NCBI RefSeq assembly: GCF_029873635.1
Contig: NC_080418.1
Span: 150,715,748 to 150,779,747, forward strand
Direction: 5' to 3'
From: Malania oleifera
Taxonomy: Eukaryota; Streptophyta; Magnoliopsida; Santalales; Ximeniaceae
Length of the DNA: 64,000 bases
Shown: piece by piece, positions 1-12,700 of the stretch
How positions within the stretch are numbered: position 1 is the first letter of the stretch
Layout: the number at the start of each line of letters is the position of its first letter
The notes under the pieces: generated by a model
Told to the model about the DNA's origin: nothing
The model's input: only the letters and a program-made list of their open reading frames with translations
Database searches by the model: none
Translations under genes and position numbers: made by a program

Positions 1-99
1 TGCATATATATTTATTTCAATATTTCCAAAAGTTACATTAAAAATTTCCATCATTTACTATAAATTTTTGTCATTTCTTTAAATTGAAATCAACACTTC

Positions 100-894
100 T
101 TCCAAAAATTTTGTAGATTGAGACCATCGAAATCGAACTTTAAGTCTTTGAATGGTAGGATTCTTTCCAAAAGGAGAGACTACCAGTCCTAGATTTTTTA
201 TTCTTATGGGGGCGGATTCTTGTAAATCTTTTTTGAACATTTAACCAATAAAAACTTGTCTTTTCTGCTTTATGGATATATTTGGATGGCCAAAGTCCCA
301 TTTAAGATTAAGGCTTTTATTTAATTGGTTGTTCTTAATATAGTTAACACTAACAATCTGCTGCAGAGTAGAACTTTTTAGGCTTTTATCTCCATGCATG
401 TTCTCTTTGTTTTGAAAATTTAGAATCTGCTTCTCATATGTTCCTTCATCACTTCTTCTCTTGGAGGGTGTGGAATAATCTTGTTTGCTTATTTGGAGAG
501 AGAGTTAGGTGTGTCTGGAGTCGATGGAGGATTTGTTGGCTCTTTTTCAGGTTTTGGAAGGGGTAAAGATGGTTTGGTGTTGTGATGGTGTGCAATTTTT
601 GCAGTTTTGTGGGAAGTTTTGTTGGAGGCTTGGAGCAGAATGCTTATATTTTTATGGGGAAGTGGATGTCTTTGATTTTTCTTGGGGATAGAATTCAGTA
701 TATGGCCTCCTTGTGGAATTTTGAAGCAGGATGTTTCAAAAGTTTTTCTTTTTCAGATTTACAGAGTGATTGGCTGGCTGTGCTGCTTTAATTTCTTTTG
801 ATTTTTTTTGTTGTTTTGTTTGGAGGATTTCTTATGCTACTTGTTGTACTTCTTCTTCTTAATAAAATCTCTTCTTTTTGATTGAAAAAAAAAA
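100..894 (+). mobile_element. LINE (L1-type) 3' end, 5'-truncated
   Basis: This is the tail of an L1-type LINE running left to right. It shows the same order of landmarks as the LINE at 13101-13981: a tract ending in a Cys/His-type zf-RVT region, a TTTTGTGGG stretch, a T-rich tail and a terminal A-run at 886-894. The left boundary is uncertain and may lie outside the window. It ends about 42 bases before a P450 exon, so it probably sits in an intron of that gene. No intact reading frame is present. Confidence 0.65.
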
Positions 895-936
895 TATGAT
901 TTGCTTATGAACTTGTGATTACAATGTGGACAACAG

Positions 937-1624
937 AGCAAATCGATATTGCAATGTCAAAGGAAACAGGTGCATCACTGCAGTGGGAGGACATACAGAA
1001 GATGAGATACTCGTGGAATGTTGTATCCGAAGTAATGAGACTCACGCCACCAGTATCTGGTAACTTCAGAGAGGCCTTGGTTGATTTCACCTATGAAGGT
1101 TACACCATTCCCAAAGGATGGAAGGTACTTGATAAAAGCTTTGCTTTTTCCATTGTCGCGATCCTTTTATATCTTTTGTTTTAGCTAAAATTGAGGCAAG
1201 CAAACAGCTTTCCTAATGATGAAAATTTTGAAATCATGTGAAATTTGTTCTTCAATGGATTGCTTCCTTATGCACCCCAAATATTTCAAACAACTTATTC
1301 AATGGCTTCATCAAACAGTTATACTGGAGTGCTTCTTCAACACATAAGGATCCAAGCTTATTCCCCAGTGCAGAGAACTTCAATGCTTCAAGGTTTGAAG
1401 AAGCAGGGGGCACTCCATTCTCATATGTCCCGTTTGGGGGAGGACCTAGAATGTGTTTGGGAAAAGAATATGCACGGCTTGAAATACTTGTTTTCCTGCA
1501 CAATTTGGTGAAGAGGTTCAAATGGGATCTACTGATTCTTGATGAGAAAATTGAATATGATCCAATGGCCACCCCAGAAAAAGGACTTCCCATTCATCTT
1601 CAACCTCATGCGTCGAAGTTTTAA
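937..1624 (+). CDS. CYP716A: CYP716-family cytochrome P450, last two exons (partial)
   Basis: CYP716 enzymes are ER-bound monooxygenases that oxidise triterpene skeletons such as beta-amyrin. Two exons are visible: 937-1124 (donor GGAAG|GTACTT) and 1319-1624 (acceptor AAACAG|TTATACTGG), ending in TAA at 1622-1624. They join in frame at GWK|LYWSA. The first exon carries the K-helix ExxR inside [11 protein letters not shown]. The second carries the PERF-like NASRFEE, the heme loop [15 protein letters not shown] with its Cys ligand, and the family-typical [15 protein letters not shown]. The N-terminal exons are not visible: a LINE tail fills the upstream intron, so they are either left of the window or lost. 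The visible exons have no stop or frameshift. The subfamily and substrate cannot be settled from the C-terminus alone. Confidence 0.85.
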
Positions 1625-2355
1625 TATTTTCACTGGGTATTCCTAGGCAGTTCTATTATATGCAGTTCTGGTTATACACACAACTGCCTTGAGATACAAT
1701 ATCGTCCAATGTAATATCCACAAACTAAATATATCAACCTAAACGCACGTGCACGTTTCATCTATTATTGATAATCTGCATTTCTCTTGCATTTTCTAAT
1801 ATGACTAAAGCAGAGGGAGAGAGATTTCTCAATGATTTCATTGGTACTTATATTAACCCATAGTGTTCAATGTAATCTTGCCTTGTCTCATATTATCCAA
1901 TCTGATAATTTTAACTCTTTCAGTTTCTGAAACCTGCCGGGTGGATATACCCCACATTCCTTTAGATACAGGCCATGACGTGCACATTTGTGTGTATATG
2001 TGTATCTACACCCCTAAGTGCATATTCTGAAATATTAACTAAAATGAGCGAGGAAGCCAAAAAAATGAAGATTTTCTTTCTTTCTTGTTTCCTTCAATTT
2101 TCTTTCATTGAAATTACAGATAACAAAACCAAGTTGGTCAAATCATTAAAAAAAAAAAAAAAGCAACTTACAATTGAAATAATTTTGAGCTGCTTCGATA
2201 AAAACCTCATCTTCATCTATAGCTAAAACAAATCTGACAAGAGAATCTAATTGGGTGAGAATCACTAGACAGCTTGACTCAACCCTGTATCAGCTCTCTT
2301 ATAAGCGTGTGCTCCCAAACTGAATCTTTTGAGTTTTCCAAGCAAATTCCTGGCT
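1625..2355. other. Intergenic space between convergent genes
   Basis: This is AT-rich DNA between the P450 stop and the MET1 stop. It should hold both 3' UTRs. There is an A-run at about 2150-2162. I see no coding feature. Confidence 0.6.
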
Positions 2356-5300
2356 CTACTTGTTGAAGCCAAACAGAGATTTAATGGCATTAATAGCATT
2401 CTCATTGATAAATGATTCATCAAACCTCTTCAGAAGAGGCTCGAATTCTTCTGATGCTCTTAGATTGACTAGATCAGGATCTATTCGGATTCTCTGAAAC
2501 AGTGGAAACAGTTTAGAGCAGTTTGTATCTATCAATATTCCATTCCCTGTTGTTTAAACCAAACCACATTACTTTTTGTTCAATTCATTACCTTGAAATC
2601 TTCAAATCCTGCTTGCATGGCATCCTCAAGTGCAGAAAGTCCTGCTTGTATCTGTTTATTGAAAAAGATGGGAGCAAAGAAACTAAGCATCTATATTAAT
2701 ATGAAACATGACAATGGAATAGCTATCAGGCATGGATAATAGGACTGCAAGAATATCCGCCCATTATTAACCACCACTGTATGTTCAAGTAGTAGCTGAT
2801 CAGAAGAAGAAGAAGAAGAAGAATATCCACTTTTTAGTAGCATGATCAGCAATACTGGACATGGCAGCAAGAGAGCAGTACCTGATTGAGCTTAGAATAA
2901 CAACATGCAACATTGTAGCTTGCCACTGATGCTTCATTGGGATCTGGTTTTGATCCCAGTACAGACTCAAATTTCTCAAGTGCTTCTTCATATTTGGCAT
3001 TCCTTTATGAATAATTTAAAAAAAAAATGTAATTTAATACAAGTTTGAGCTAGCAGGAGCAGCTATCAATGGGGTGTGGTCTGTCAACTTAGAAGGGAAA
3101 AAGCCAAAGAACAACTACTATAATAGCATGGACATACTTGTAAAGCTGCAGTCCTTCGCTAAGTTCCTTCGCTCTGCGTTCTTTCTGTTCCATCTTCCTG
3201 ACGTAATTTTGCATCTGAAATCAATTTGAAGTTTCAGATGCTCATATGCTTCTCTCACATAAAGAATAAGCAATCAAAAGAGTGGGGCGGGAGCAATATC
3301 ACTCCTTGTGAAATTGGAAGTAACGAGTTCAAGCCTTGGATTTGGAAGTGTGTGCAATTTGATAAAGCAATTTCAATCTTTAAAACTTGAAAGTATTGCT
3401 CCTAATTACAATATGATTTTAATTATAAGGGCTACACTCACTTGGATTTCCCTCACTCTGCTACTAATTACGCCAGAGTTCCTCTCAGCTCTAATAATCT
3501 CCTTTTCTGTTAATTCACCAGTATTATCCATCTTTCCTGGAAACAGTTTAAAAGAATTCAGTCAGATATTATGATTCATGCCCAGTTGACAATATGACTC
3601 AGAATTTTATGTCAACCTGTGGATAAAGCTGGTTTTGACATTACAAAAGACAAAAGAACAGTACAAAATCCAAAAATGAGTGATGAACTCAACTAACCAT
3701 ATCTCTTCTGCATTTTCATGAGTAACGGGCCAATTCTCTGGCGAATGGTGTACATTGTTCTCCCATATTCAGCAGCAGGCCATATTTCTGTTCCGAACAC
3801 TGCACTGCGCATACACATTATAGAACTCCTTTGTCACAGTCTCAACAAAGGCAGATGGAACAAAAAAAGCATAACATGATGAAAACGGTAAATAGAAGAT
3901 TGAGAAAAGAGAATGCTTGTGAATAGTAGTCCAAGTAGCTTAAGCTCGCCAATGAGCTAAGCATGACTTGCTTCATGGCCCATTTCAACTTAATTCTATT
4001 TGAGTTTAGGGTCAAGTTCAAGCTATTTGACCAGTTTGACAAGTTGAATTCAAATTTTGTAACACTATTAACAAGTCTAATCAAGCTTAATTGACTTCTT
4101 GTTATTTTATTATATATATTTCAAACATATTTTAAAAGAGGAGCCTTAACTCAACAATAAAGTTGTCGCCATGTAACGTGGAGGTCATACGTTTGAGCAT
4201 GGAAACTACCTCTTGCAAAAATGCAAGGTAAGACTGCGTACTATACCTAATACCCCCATCATGGTCCATCCCTTTTCGATACCTTGCATATGGGGAAGCT
4301 CTGTGCACGGGGCTGCCCTTTATATGTATTTTATAGTCACATCAAGTTGAATTCAAGTTCTACAATTATAAGTTCGACCGAGTTCAAGATTGAATTTTGA
4401 GCATAAAATTTTCAAGGCAAGTTTAATTTAAGTATCCAAACATGCTTGAAAGTGTCAAAAAGGCATACTACAAGCCAAAGAGCCAAAAATAATCAACTTC
4501 TCAAATTCATAATAAATTCATAAAAATATAAATCTAAAAGTTTCTTTGTGAGGAACAAAAGGGGTCGCCCAAAAGAATATATACAAAAATCTTCCTTGGC
4601 TGCACCAAGCCAGCCCTCATTGTCATAGCTTTCTCATAATGTACCAATTAAGGACACATTAACATCATTCGAATAATATCATTCAAAGATGAAATACTGT
4701 CAAATCCTTACTCATTGCCTCAGTCAAAATTATTCAACATGTATCACTCCTCTCATATTGCCACTAAAAACAACTATATCACTCCTTCGAATTGTTATTT
4801 AGACTATCTAGCAAGTGCCAAGACCATCTTAGCCGTTTTTCCCTTATTTTATATTCTAAAGAAAGATCCCAAAGACATGCCATAGATTGGCGAAGGTAGA
4901 TTTTCTAACAACAGCGAAAAATTATCAGAAGCAAAATAATTAAAAGAAAACCAACCTGGTGGCAAGCACTTTATCCCCAACAGTGAACAATCCAGTTTTG
5001 TCAGCGGATCCTCCCGGAGCAATGGCATCTATATAAGTTCCGCCATCTCTGCCCTTGGTGAATCTTAACCCATAAGGCTGCTCCAGTTCTACTTCATACT
5101 CTTCATTCTCTTCTTCTTCTTCTCCCCCCTTTTCTTCTTCTTCAATTACCTCGCTTTTGCTCTGTGTTTTTGACCTCTGGGCTTCGTCGGTTTCCGATGA
5201 TGCTTTCGAGATCAAGATGAAGGGTTTGAGCAAGTGGGTCTTGCTGAATCTTTCTGAATTACTAGGGAATGAGTGAAATTGGGGGGAGTGAAGCTTGGTT

Positions 5301-5380
5301 TGGGAGAACAGAGCCGCAATTAATGGCTTCTTTGCAGGGGAAGAACAGAGAGATGGATATGTGCTTGGAGCTATGGACAT
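2356..5380 (-). CDS. MET1: MET1/ZKT thylakoid protein with PDZ, K-box-like and TPR regions
   Basis: MET1 (ZKT) is a stromal-side thylakoid protein that helps assemble or repair PSII supercomplexes. Seven exons on the minus strand: 4956-5380, 3698-3804, 3442-3536, 3138-3216, 2882-3002, 2592-2651, 2356-2493, all with GT-AG borders. Residues 1 to about 60 look like a Ser-rich plastid transit peptide. A Glu-rich stretch follows, then a PDZ domain (EQPYGLRFTKGRDGGTYIDA to GDKVLAT), a charged K-box-like segment (EKEIIRAERNSGVISSRVRE), and TPR helices (NAKYEEALEKFESVLGSKPD, SVASYNVACCYSKLNQ). The end is AINAIKSLFGFNK. The exons total 1025 bases, one short of a whole number of codons. The slip lies in exon 4, where an A-run (T-run on +, 3179-3182) seems to lack one base between MEQKE and KRAKEL. 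This is either an assembly error or a disabling frameshift; every other exon looks intact. Confidence 0.9.
4137..4325 (+). mobile_element. Au-like tRNA-derived SINE in MET1 intron 1
   Basis: This is a diverged SINE copy with the landmark order of Au-type plant SINEs: a tRNA-like head (CTCAACAATAAAGTTG, then GAGGTCATACGTTTGAG as B box), the CTCTTGCAAAAATGCAAGG core, and the tail GCACGGGGCTGCCCTTT. It lies in intron 1 of MET1, opposite to the gene. A second, better-kept copy is at 13550-13722. Confidence 0.75.
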
Positions 5381-7372
5381 GCTTGGCGGACTGAATATTG
5401 ATGAGTGATTGTTTGAGGAGAGGAGATAAAGATCAGCGGGTGATTGGTGAAACTTTGTGAGGAATTGCAGAGTGGCCTCCCATTTGAGAGGGACAAGAAA
5501 GAAAGATTACAGCTAAATGTTTTGGTGGCTCTAATGTGCTGTTGGGGTTCTATTCTAGGCCATTGTTGTCTTGCCACGTGTCAGTATATGGGTGATGGAA
5601 CTTGGGAGGATGCATGGCTGCATTACAAGTAAGTGATTTTTTTTTTTTTGAAGGGACAACAAACTCTGTGTATCTGCTTTGAAACTCATTATACAGAGTC
5701 GAAGAAAGAGATCATATAGTTCCAAAGTTTGAAAGTTCGAAGACAAAATTCTCTGATGTGAAAGTCAAATAAAATATTCAAAATGTGAAACTAAGATAAA
5801 AGAAAAAATATATTGAGAGAGATAAAAACTTGTATAAAACATTTTTTTGCTTTAAGAGACTTAGGATAGACTAGTGATTAGTTTAGTGGACACTTAAGTC
5901 CATTTATGTTAGTGGCATTTGTCAATTAGCTTCTTAATGATCAATTTTTCTCCTTCATCTCAAATTTCATACTTTTTGAACTTTACTTCATTAATGTACC
6001 AGAGAAAGAAGCATTATTGTCTGTCTAAATATAATTTTTTCTTCTTGCACTGAAATGATGGATTTGTCAATTTTCCCTCCATCCATGAAATTATTACTAG
6101 AAATGTAAAAGAAGCTACACGAGCATGAGCCCACAAAGCCAGAGGATGCAATGGAGGCTTCATTTGGATATCGTCTCATCTTAAGACCATTTGGTCCGAA
6201 ATTTTTCATATTCACAAATCCTATTCCTAAGAATAGAATGCCATTTTCATAGAAATCTGAATTATCGAAAAAAATAAATCTCCCCAAACAAATACATCAA
6301 GAATTTTCAACCTATTAGCCAAAACGACCAGTTAGCCTTATTCCTTTCTGTTAGGAATGATGAATCAAACCCATCTCTTCTGCAATATCACGAGGAACTG
6401 ATCCAAATCTCAACAAATCTCAATAAATCGTCCTGCCAAATTCAAGAGAACTTAGCTTATTTATTCAAGGAACCAATTACCAATCCCAGACTTGCTTTAC
6501 CAAAGGAGCTTTAAAATTAGGCTCAAAATCACTTATTGTGAATAAACAAACTCAACCGAGCCTTTAAAAAGCCAAGCATCCGAGTAGTTGATAGAATATC
6601 CCTAACCCTAACAAAAAGAAAAGGGGAGAATAAAAAAAAGAAAAAAAGAAAAGAAAATCAGGTGGTTTCTGAGTAAAAAACAAGCCATGAACCATCAAGG
6701 GATGGAATTAATAATAATTCTCATAACTCAAGATTGCCAAATGATTGGTCTAGAAAAAGGAATTCGAAGGAATGTTACAAACTTAAACAATAGTGCCATA
6801 TACATACGACAAAATAAACAAGGCATGACTATGCAGATTTATAGACATGGAGTGTACACCAAAAATTTAAGGTCTGGCATGAAAACCCAGATAATGCAAA
6901 ATCAGCCCTCAAATCTTCCAGGCACGAGCTTTGGTACGAGTTCCATATTTAGCTTTAAAAAACTCTACAACCTTCGCATTTCTTTGTTTCTGCGCAAAAG
7001 GAAAAACATCAATCCCCAAACATGTGAATGGTGTCATCATAATTTGGCTTTGAAGGAAAATAAAGTGCAGGGAAAGATGAACAGAAGTTCACCTTCCATC
7101 TGTTCAGATGAGCTGTTAAATGCACTTTGATCCTCTATTTTTTCTATGAGCTCCAAGACTCGATGTTTATTACAACAGAGTCTGCAGGATCCTCTGGGAA
7201 AATAAAACCTGCATTCAAATGAAGCTTAGCTTCATTGCCCCCATCAATGGATTAAAAGAAGAAAAAAAAAAAACTAAAAGTGTTGCCATGAAAGTATGAA
7301 ACAAATAAAGCTTTGGAAAAATGTCAAGGAAAAAAATATCAATGAAAGAATGATTATTTTCATACCCATAAA
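5381..7372. other. MET1 promoter side and Pumilio 3' UTR side
   Basis: This stretch holds the upstream region of MET1 (which reads leftwards from 5380) and the region downstream of the Pumilio stop at 7373. The first 200 bases or so should include MET1 5' leader and promoter. About 6690-7370 probably contains Pumilio 3' UTR, possibly with a UTR intron (minus-strand acceptor GAATGCAG near 7210). The open frames here resemble nothing I know. Confidence 0.5.
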
Positions 7373-9663
7373 TTATTTCCTCAAACTATAACTTGATAGG
7401 ACTTTCTTCCCATATGGGCTGGTCCGCAGCACAGAAACATGAGGTTTAATGGCCTCCACTAATGCAGCATGAAGAGCTCCCTGCGCAATTAGAGAATATA
7501 AAACTCACCTAATTAGATCCATAAAAATCTATTCCCATCACCACCATAACTCAAATACCAGCTAGCTATTAATTTTAATTATCTCTTCTAGCCAGTCAGT
7601 TTTATAGACCAACTTTGCTGGGCAAACAATGGCTAATATATATACAAGGCCCATAATTCAAGTCATTATTGAGTTGAATGTTTCTAAAGTTTGATATTTA
7701 CTTTAAATTATTATGCTATCAAATTTTAAAATGTGTCATGTAGGAAGGTAAAACTAGAAGACTATTCATAAAAGAACATTTATTGAACAGAAAAAGCATC
7801 AAATGCTACCAAGTATGACAGCTGTAATAACAGTCATTAACAGCAAGTAAAACCCAACAAAAATTACTTCAATCACCACAAAAGGAGCAAAGGGTGCATA
7901 ACGCCTGAAGCTCTTTCCCTAAAGCATATGATCATTAACAAATCAGTTTCCATATACAACTTAGTATGATCATAAACAAAACTGCTGAGGGTCGTTGTTG
8001 CATAACCCCAGAAGCTCTTTACTCGTGCATTGACATGATAATAAACAAATCAGTTTCCATAAAACAGAAAAACAATGACTATATGGGTGTATTTTCTAAC
8101 CTTCGAATAATTTAATGCTGCTTGGATAACATAATTTCCATATGGATCTTGCATGATTTGATCTAACCGTGGATTATTTATTAGCTCCTGAATAATACCC
8201 AAGCGGCATTCTTCTCCTGCATATTTCAGGCATTTCTCAACCACATTACTGCTACATTTCTGCACGGACAGGTCCCCATAATTGCCTTCCAGTTGGCCAA
8301 GTATATCCATGGTTGCCCATGGAACCTGAAGCTCAAAGACAAACTGAACAACATAGTTCCTGCACAGTTGAAGTTAAGATTTATAAACAATTGTATAGAT
8401 TCAAACATGAACATAAAAAGGGAGCATCTGAAACGACCAAGTAAAAACCTCAGGGAGATTCAAGGAAAAAAGAATAACAACACTTTTTACATATAATATG
8501 TTTTGAAGATGGGAGAGTTAAAAGAATAAAGGGAAGAATAAATACAGTACCCAAACGGATCCTGGGATAGAATTAGAGCATTTGACGTGATCTCACAAAT
8601 CAAACGGCGTCTTTGTTCACCATCAGAATGACTAAGACATTTTTGAAGCACACAGCAGCCATGACGGTCTGTTGCAAGCTCGACACAATTAGCAGTCGCA
8701 GCTTCAAAAAGGAACTGCAACAGAGACCATCACCAGTTTCCATTCAATGTCACAAATTTGCTTCAAATAGCACATTTTTTTTCCAAAAAGCAGGAATACC
8801 AGTTAATGATTCAGCAAGTAAGAAACGAAAAAAATGATGGAAGACAATAAATTAATAAATTGTCTGAAATCATTTAAGAAACAACTTCAGTTTGCTTTCC
8901 ATGTAATCATCAACAAAAACGATCAATTAAAATCATAAACAATTCAAATGATCTATACAGAAAAACAAAAACAAAAAAAATCCCAGTGCCAAGAAAATTT
9001 TCTTTTAGTGCAAAGACAACATTGCTAATGCTCCAAACTTTTTCCCACTGCATTTAACATTGTTTTATTTGAAATAACCAAACTTGTCCACCACATTCTT
9101 TGTGACTAAAACCTGGTTTTCAGAATGTAGGATAACCTGAATGCCAATGAATTTGCAAGGATGGATCATCTGAGAGGTAACTGAAGAGTGTAACTTGAGC
9201 TAATTATAACTTTTTGACACAATTTGATCATTATGATGCAGAATTACTATTATAACATTATAAGGCAGTTATCTTGAGAGTTGGAATAAATATTAATGCA
9301 CCTAGGGAGCAAAATCCAAACATCTAACCAGCAGTCAACAGTTGCCCAAATTGTCTATTCTGATATGACACTAAGCAATAAATCAAAGCTAAAGCAAGAA
9401 AGCAGACAATTGAAAACACAAGGAAATATTTATTGACCACAAAGACGGGGGGATATTGCCCCCCAACTGGGCATGTGGTGCAGCTGATTGCAATTTGTCA
9501 CAACGTCCCCGAGAAGGGTCTAGAATGGAGAGGAATAATAATATTGAAAGTTCAAACTAACCTGTTATTTAACTAGGTGCGGTTAGTTCACCTAATTACT
9601 ACTATTCTCTAAGATTTTTAAAGACTCTTTTCACTCAAATTTGATGATTTTATTTGATTATTA

Positions 9664-9701
<38 letters not shown>

Positions 9702-12700
9702 TATTCTATTTTTGTGTGTGTGCGTCCTAATGATTTAACAAAGGTAAAGAGGTATTTCAAACCTCACCTACATTAATACTGAGGGGGTTTATCTAACAAG
9801 ACCCTCTCCTTTGGAGGTCTTATTAGACATTCCTAAATCACACTTTATTTTTCATTTTTCCTTTAAATTTGTTATTATTTATTTCTTTATTTTAAAGGAG
9901 TTAATTAAAGACCATTAGATTCAATTTAGGATGATTCATAATTAATTATCATTCATAGAACGGGTGTGTAGGGGTAAGAGGTGCAAGTACTTTCTTCTCG
10001 CATAACTGAACTCCCGATCCCAACTTTGATAAAAGAAGATTGAGACTATTGTTTCCTTGGCCTAAAATTAGCTTAAAGACCAATCAACGAGTAGTAATTA
10101 GGTGAACTAACCACACCTAGGTAAATAATAGGTTAATGGCGACTCCTTTGAACTTTCAATATTATTATTTCTCGCCATTCCGACCCCTCTCCGAGACGTT
10201 GTGACATAGTTCATTTATGACTTGAAAGAACAATTACCCACAGTTAATAATAAAAAATAAAAAATTTCAACAACAAAACGCAACTATAAGAAAAAAGAGG
10301 ATTTGACATTTAGATAGAAGAGGACGTATGTTAATAGGAGAAAAAGAATGCATAATTAAGAGGACAAGAAATCAAAAAGAGAGAATGAAAATAAAATACA
10401 GTTATTTTAATGAACCTGTCCAGTCCAGCTGAAAATCCTCAAAACATGTACCCTTCAAACAGCCTCCACTAGAAGCCCAAAGAGATGCTACATATCAAAT
10501 CTTGTCTCAAAGCAAAGACGGAAACAAGTTTTTCCTAGTGAAAATCTGTGCATTCTGCTCTGACCAAATCCCCAACATAACAGCAAAGAGCACACACCTC
10601 CACAAACTTACAGCATCCTTCCTCTTCCCAGACACTATGAAAGAAATCCCCAATAGCTCTATCATCATCTTTGGGCATACCCAGTCCTTACGAACAAAAT
10701 AATCCAACAATCTATTCTACATGCCCCAAGAAGATGGTGTACAAATTGGTGAAAAACAGTCTCAAAACTCTTAAAACACAAGAAATAACATCTAGGGACG
10801 GTGCCTTTGAAGGCTTCCTCCTCCGCAGCATATTGTTGGTGTTAACTCTATCAAGAGCCATAAAACATACAAATGCCATGATCTTAGAAGACACTTCCGT
10901 CTTCCAAATATGTCGATGAAGTAGATAAGACATATTAAACTAGATAAGATGACCAAAAATAGAGAAAAGAGGACTTTCAAGAAAATTCATTTGATGAATC
11001 CAAAACCCACACCCTAACATCCCTCCTATCAGAAATATGACAATCCTCCAACACATCAAGCAAAGAAGAAAGCTCCTCCAACTCCCTATCATTTAAATCC
11101 CTTCACCATCATAAATCAAAAAAGAAAAAAAAATGGCATTATGCACCAAAGAATGACAATAGAGCTGAATAAGGTACTGAATAATACTGAATCCCCCACA
11201 CATACATCTTACTAGAAGTGTATACAAGAACCAATTCCCAAATTAAACTTGGTCAAAGGAGTAGAGCAAGGGTATTGCAAGATGACCTCCATGGCCTATC
11301 ATATGAACATCTAAGCCTCATATCAGCATTCCAAGATTCCAACCATTCACCTGCAGGCCAAATGTGCTTTTAATAACTCTGTTCCACATGTGCCACGGGG
11401 ATTCTAGCTCCAAGGGGAACTGTCATAATCACCCAACAGAAAACACAAAAATTATCCATCCATACATAACTAACCATAAGTCCAACAGTATGGTGTTAAC
11501 CTGTAGATCACACGTTCAAGTCAAAGGAACAGCCTCTCCCAAAGTGGAAGTAAGGCTGTGTACATCATGCTTTCACCCCCCAAATATCACAGGGGAGCCT
11601 TGTGTACTTGGTATTGCATTATATATATGCATATGTTTAAATATATCCAACCATCAACCATAAGTGCAATTGCAATCCATACAGCAGCATGCACTCCAGC
11701 AGAATCTGCCATTGTTTGATGGGGTTCCGGCAAGATCTCTAAGGCCAAATCAACACCAAATTTGCCTGTTATTTAGACAACACAACAATATGCTTTTGGT
11801 TTTGGAATGTACATAATAGTGAAAATTTTTGAAGCTAGATAATTAGAACCTTACAATCAGAGTAGGAGTTATTTTGTCCGATGACTACTAGATATAGAAG
11901 CTCGATAACTATAGGAGAACCATCAGCTCTTCATGAAAATGATGTCGGGAGTTATTATAAGACAATTAAGAGTAATACAAGACCAAGATAATAGTTCTAA
12001 TTTTAAAAATTTGCATGCTTAATTTAAGAATTTCCATGGAAACTAACCATTACAGTTACTACCATTAATTAACTTTTTTTCCTTCGTCAGAAAAACTTTT
12101 GTTTTTCAGCCCACACCCAGGGGCTCCACACGCGCCCAGGGGGGGTGCAGCAGGGGAGGTGGGGGTGAGGTCATTGGTCGGACAGAGGAGGTGTCAATGG
12201 TTAATTATCTAATTTATCTCAATCAACCTTTCGGCATGAAGACAAATAACTATAAGAGAACTATACACAAAAGATGCACTTGATGCCTTTACATGACATA
12301 AATGGTGATGCTAAAGTGTTAAATTGAGATTGTTGGATATGTAAAAAATATATTACTTCTCTGTTAGAGAATGCCAGTGAATAAGTGACTTGTACACAAT
12401 AACAACAACAATAACAAGCCTCAAGTCCCACTAAATGGTGTTGGCTACATGAAATTATGAATCCTTTTTCGTCAATTCACACCATCGAGGGCATTTTCTT
12501 CAACCAACTTAAGAGCTGTAAGATCCTTACTCACTACCTCATTCCAAATTATTTTAGGTATATCTCTTCCTCTTCTAGTACCATCAACAATAACTAACTC
12601 GTTCCTCCACATTGGTGCACTAGTTGGCCTGTGTTTCAAATGCCCAAATCATCTAAGCTGCCTCTTCCTTACCTTATCCTCTAGGAGTGCAATGCCTAAC

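Noticed and set aside
5371-5632. Upstream open frames around the MET1 start on both strands
   Set aside because: The transit peptide and exon 1 of MET1 are clearly started at 5380; the others show no similarity.
6687-7130. Open frame of 147 codons on the + strand
   Set aside because: It lies antisense to the likely Pumilio 3' UTR, has no recognisable domain and no gene-like splice context.
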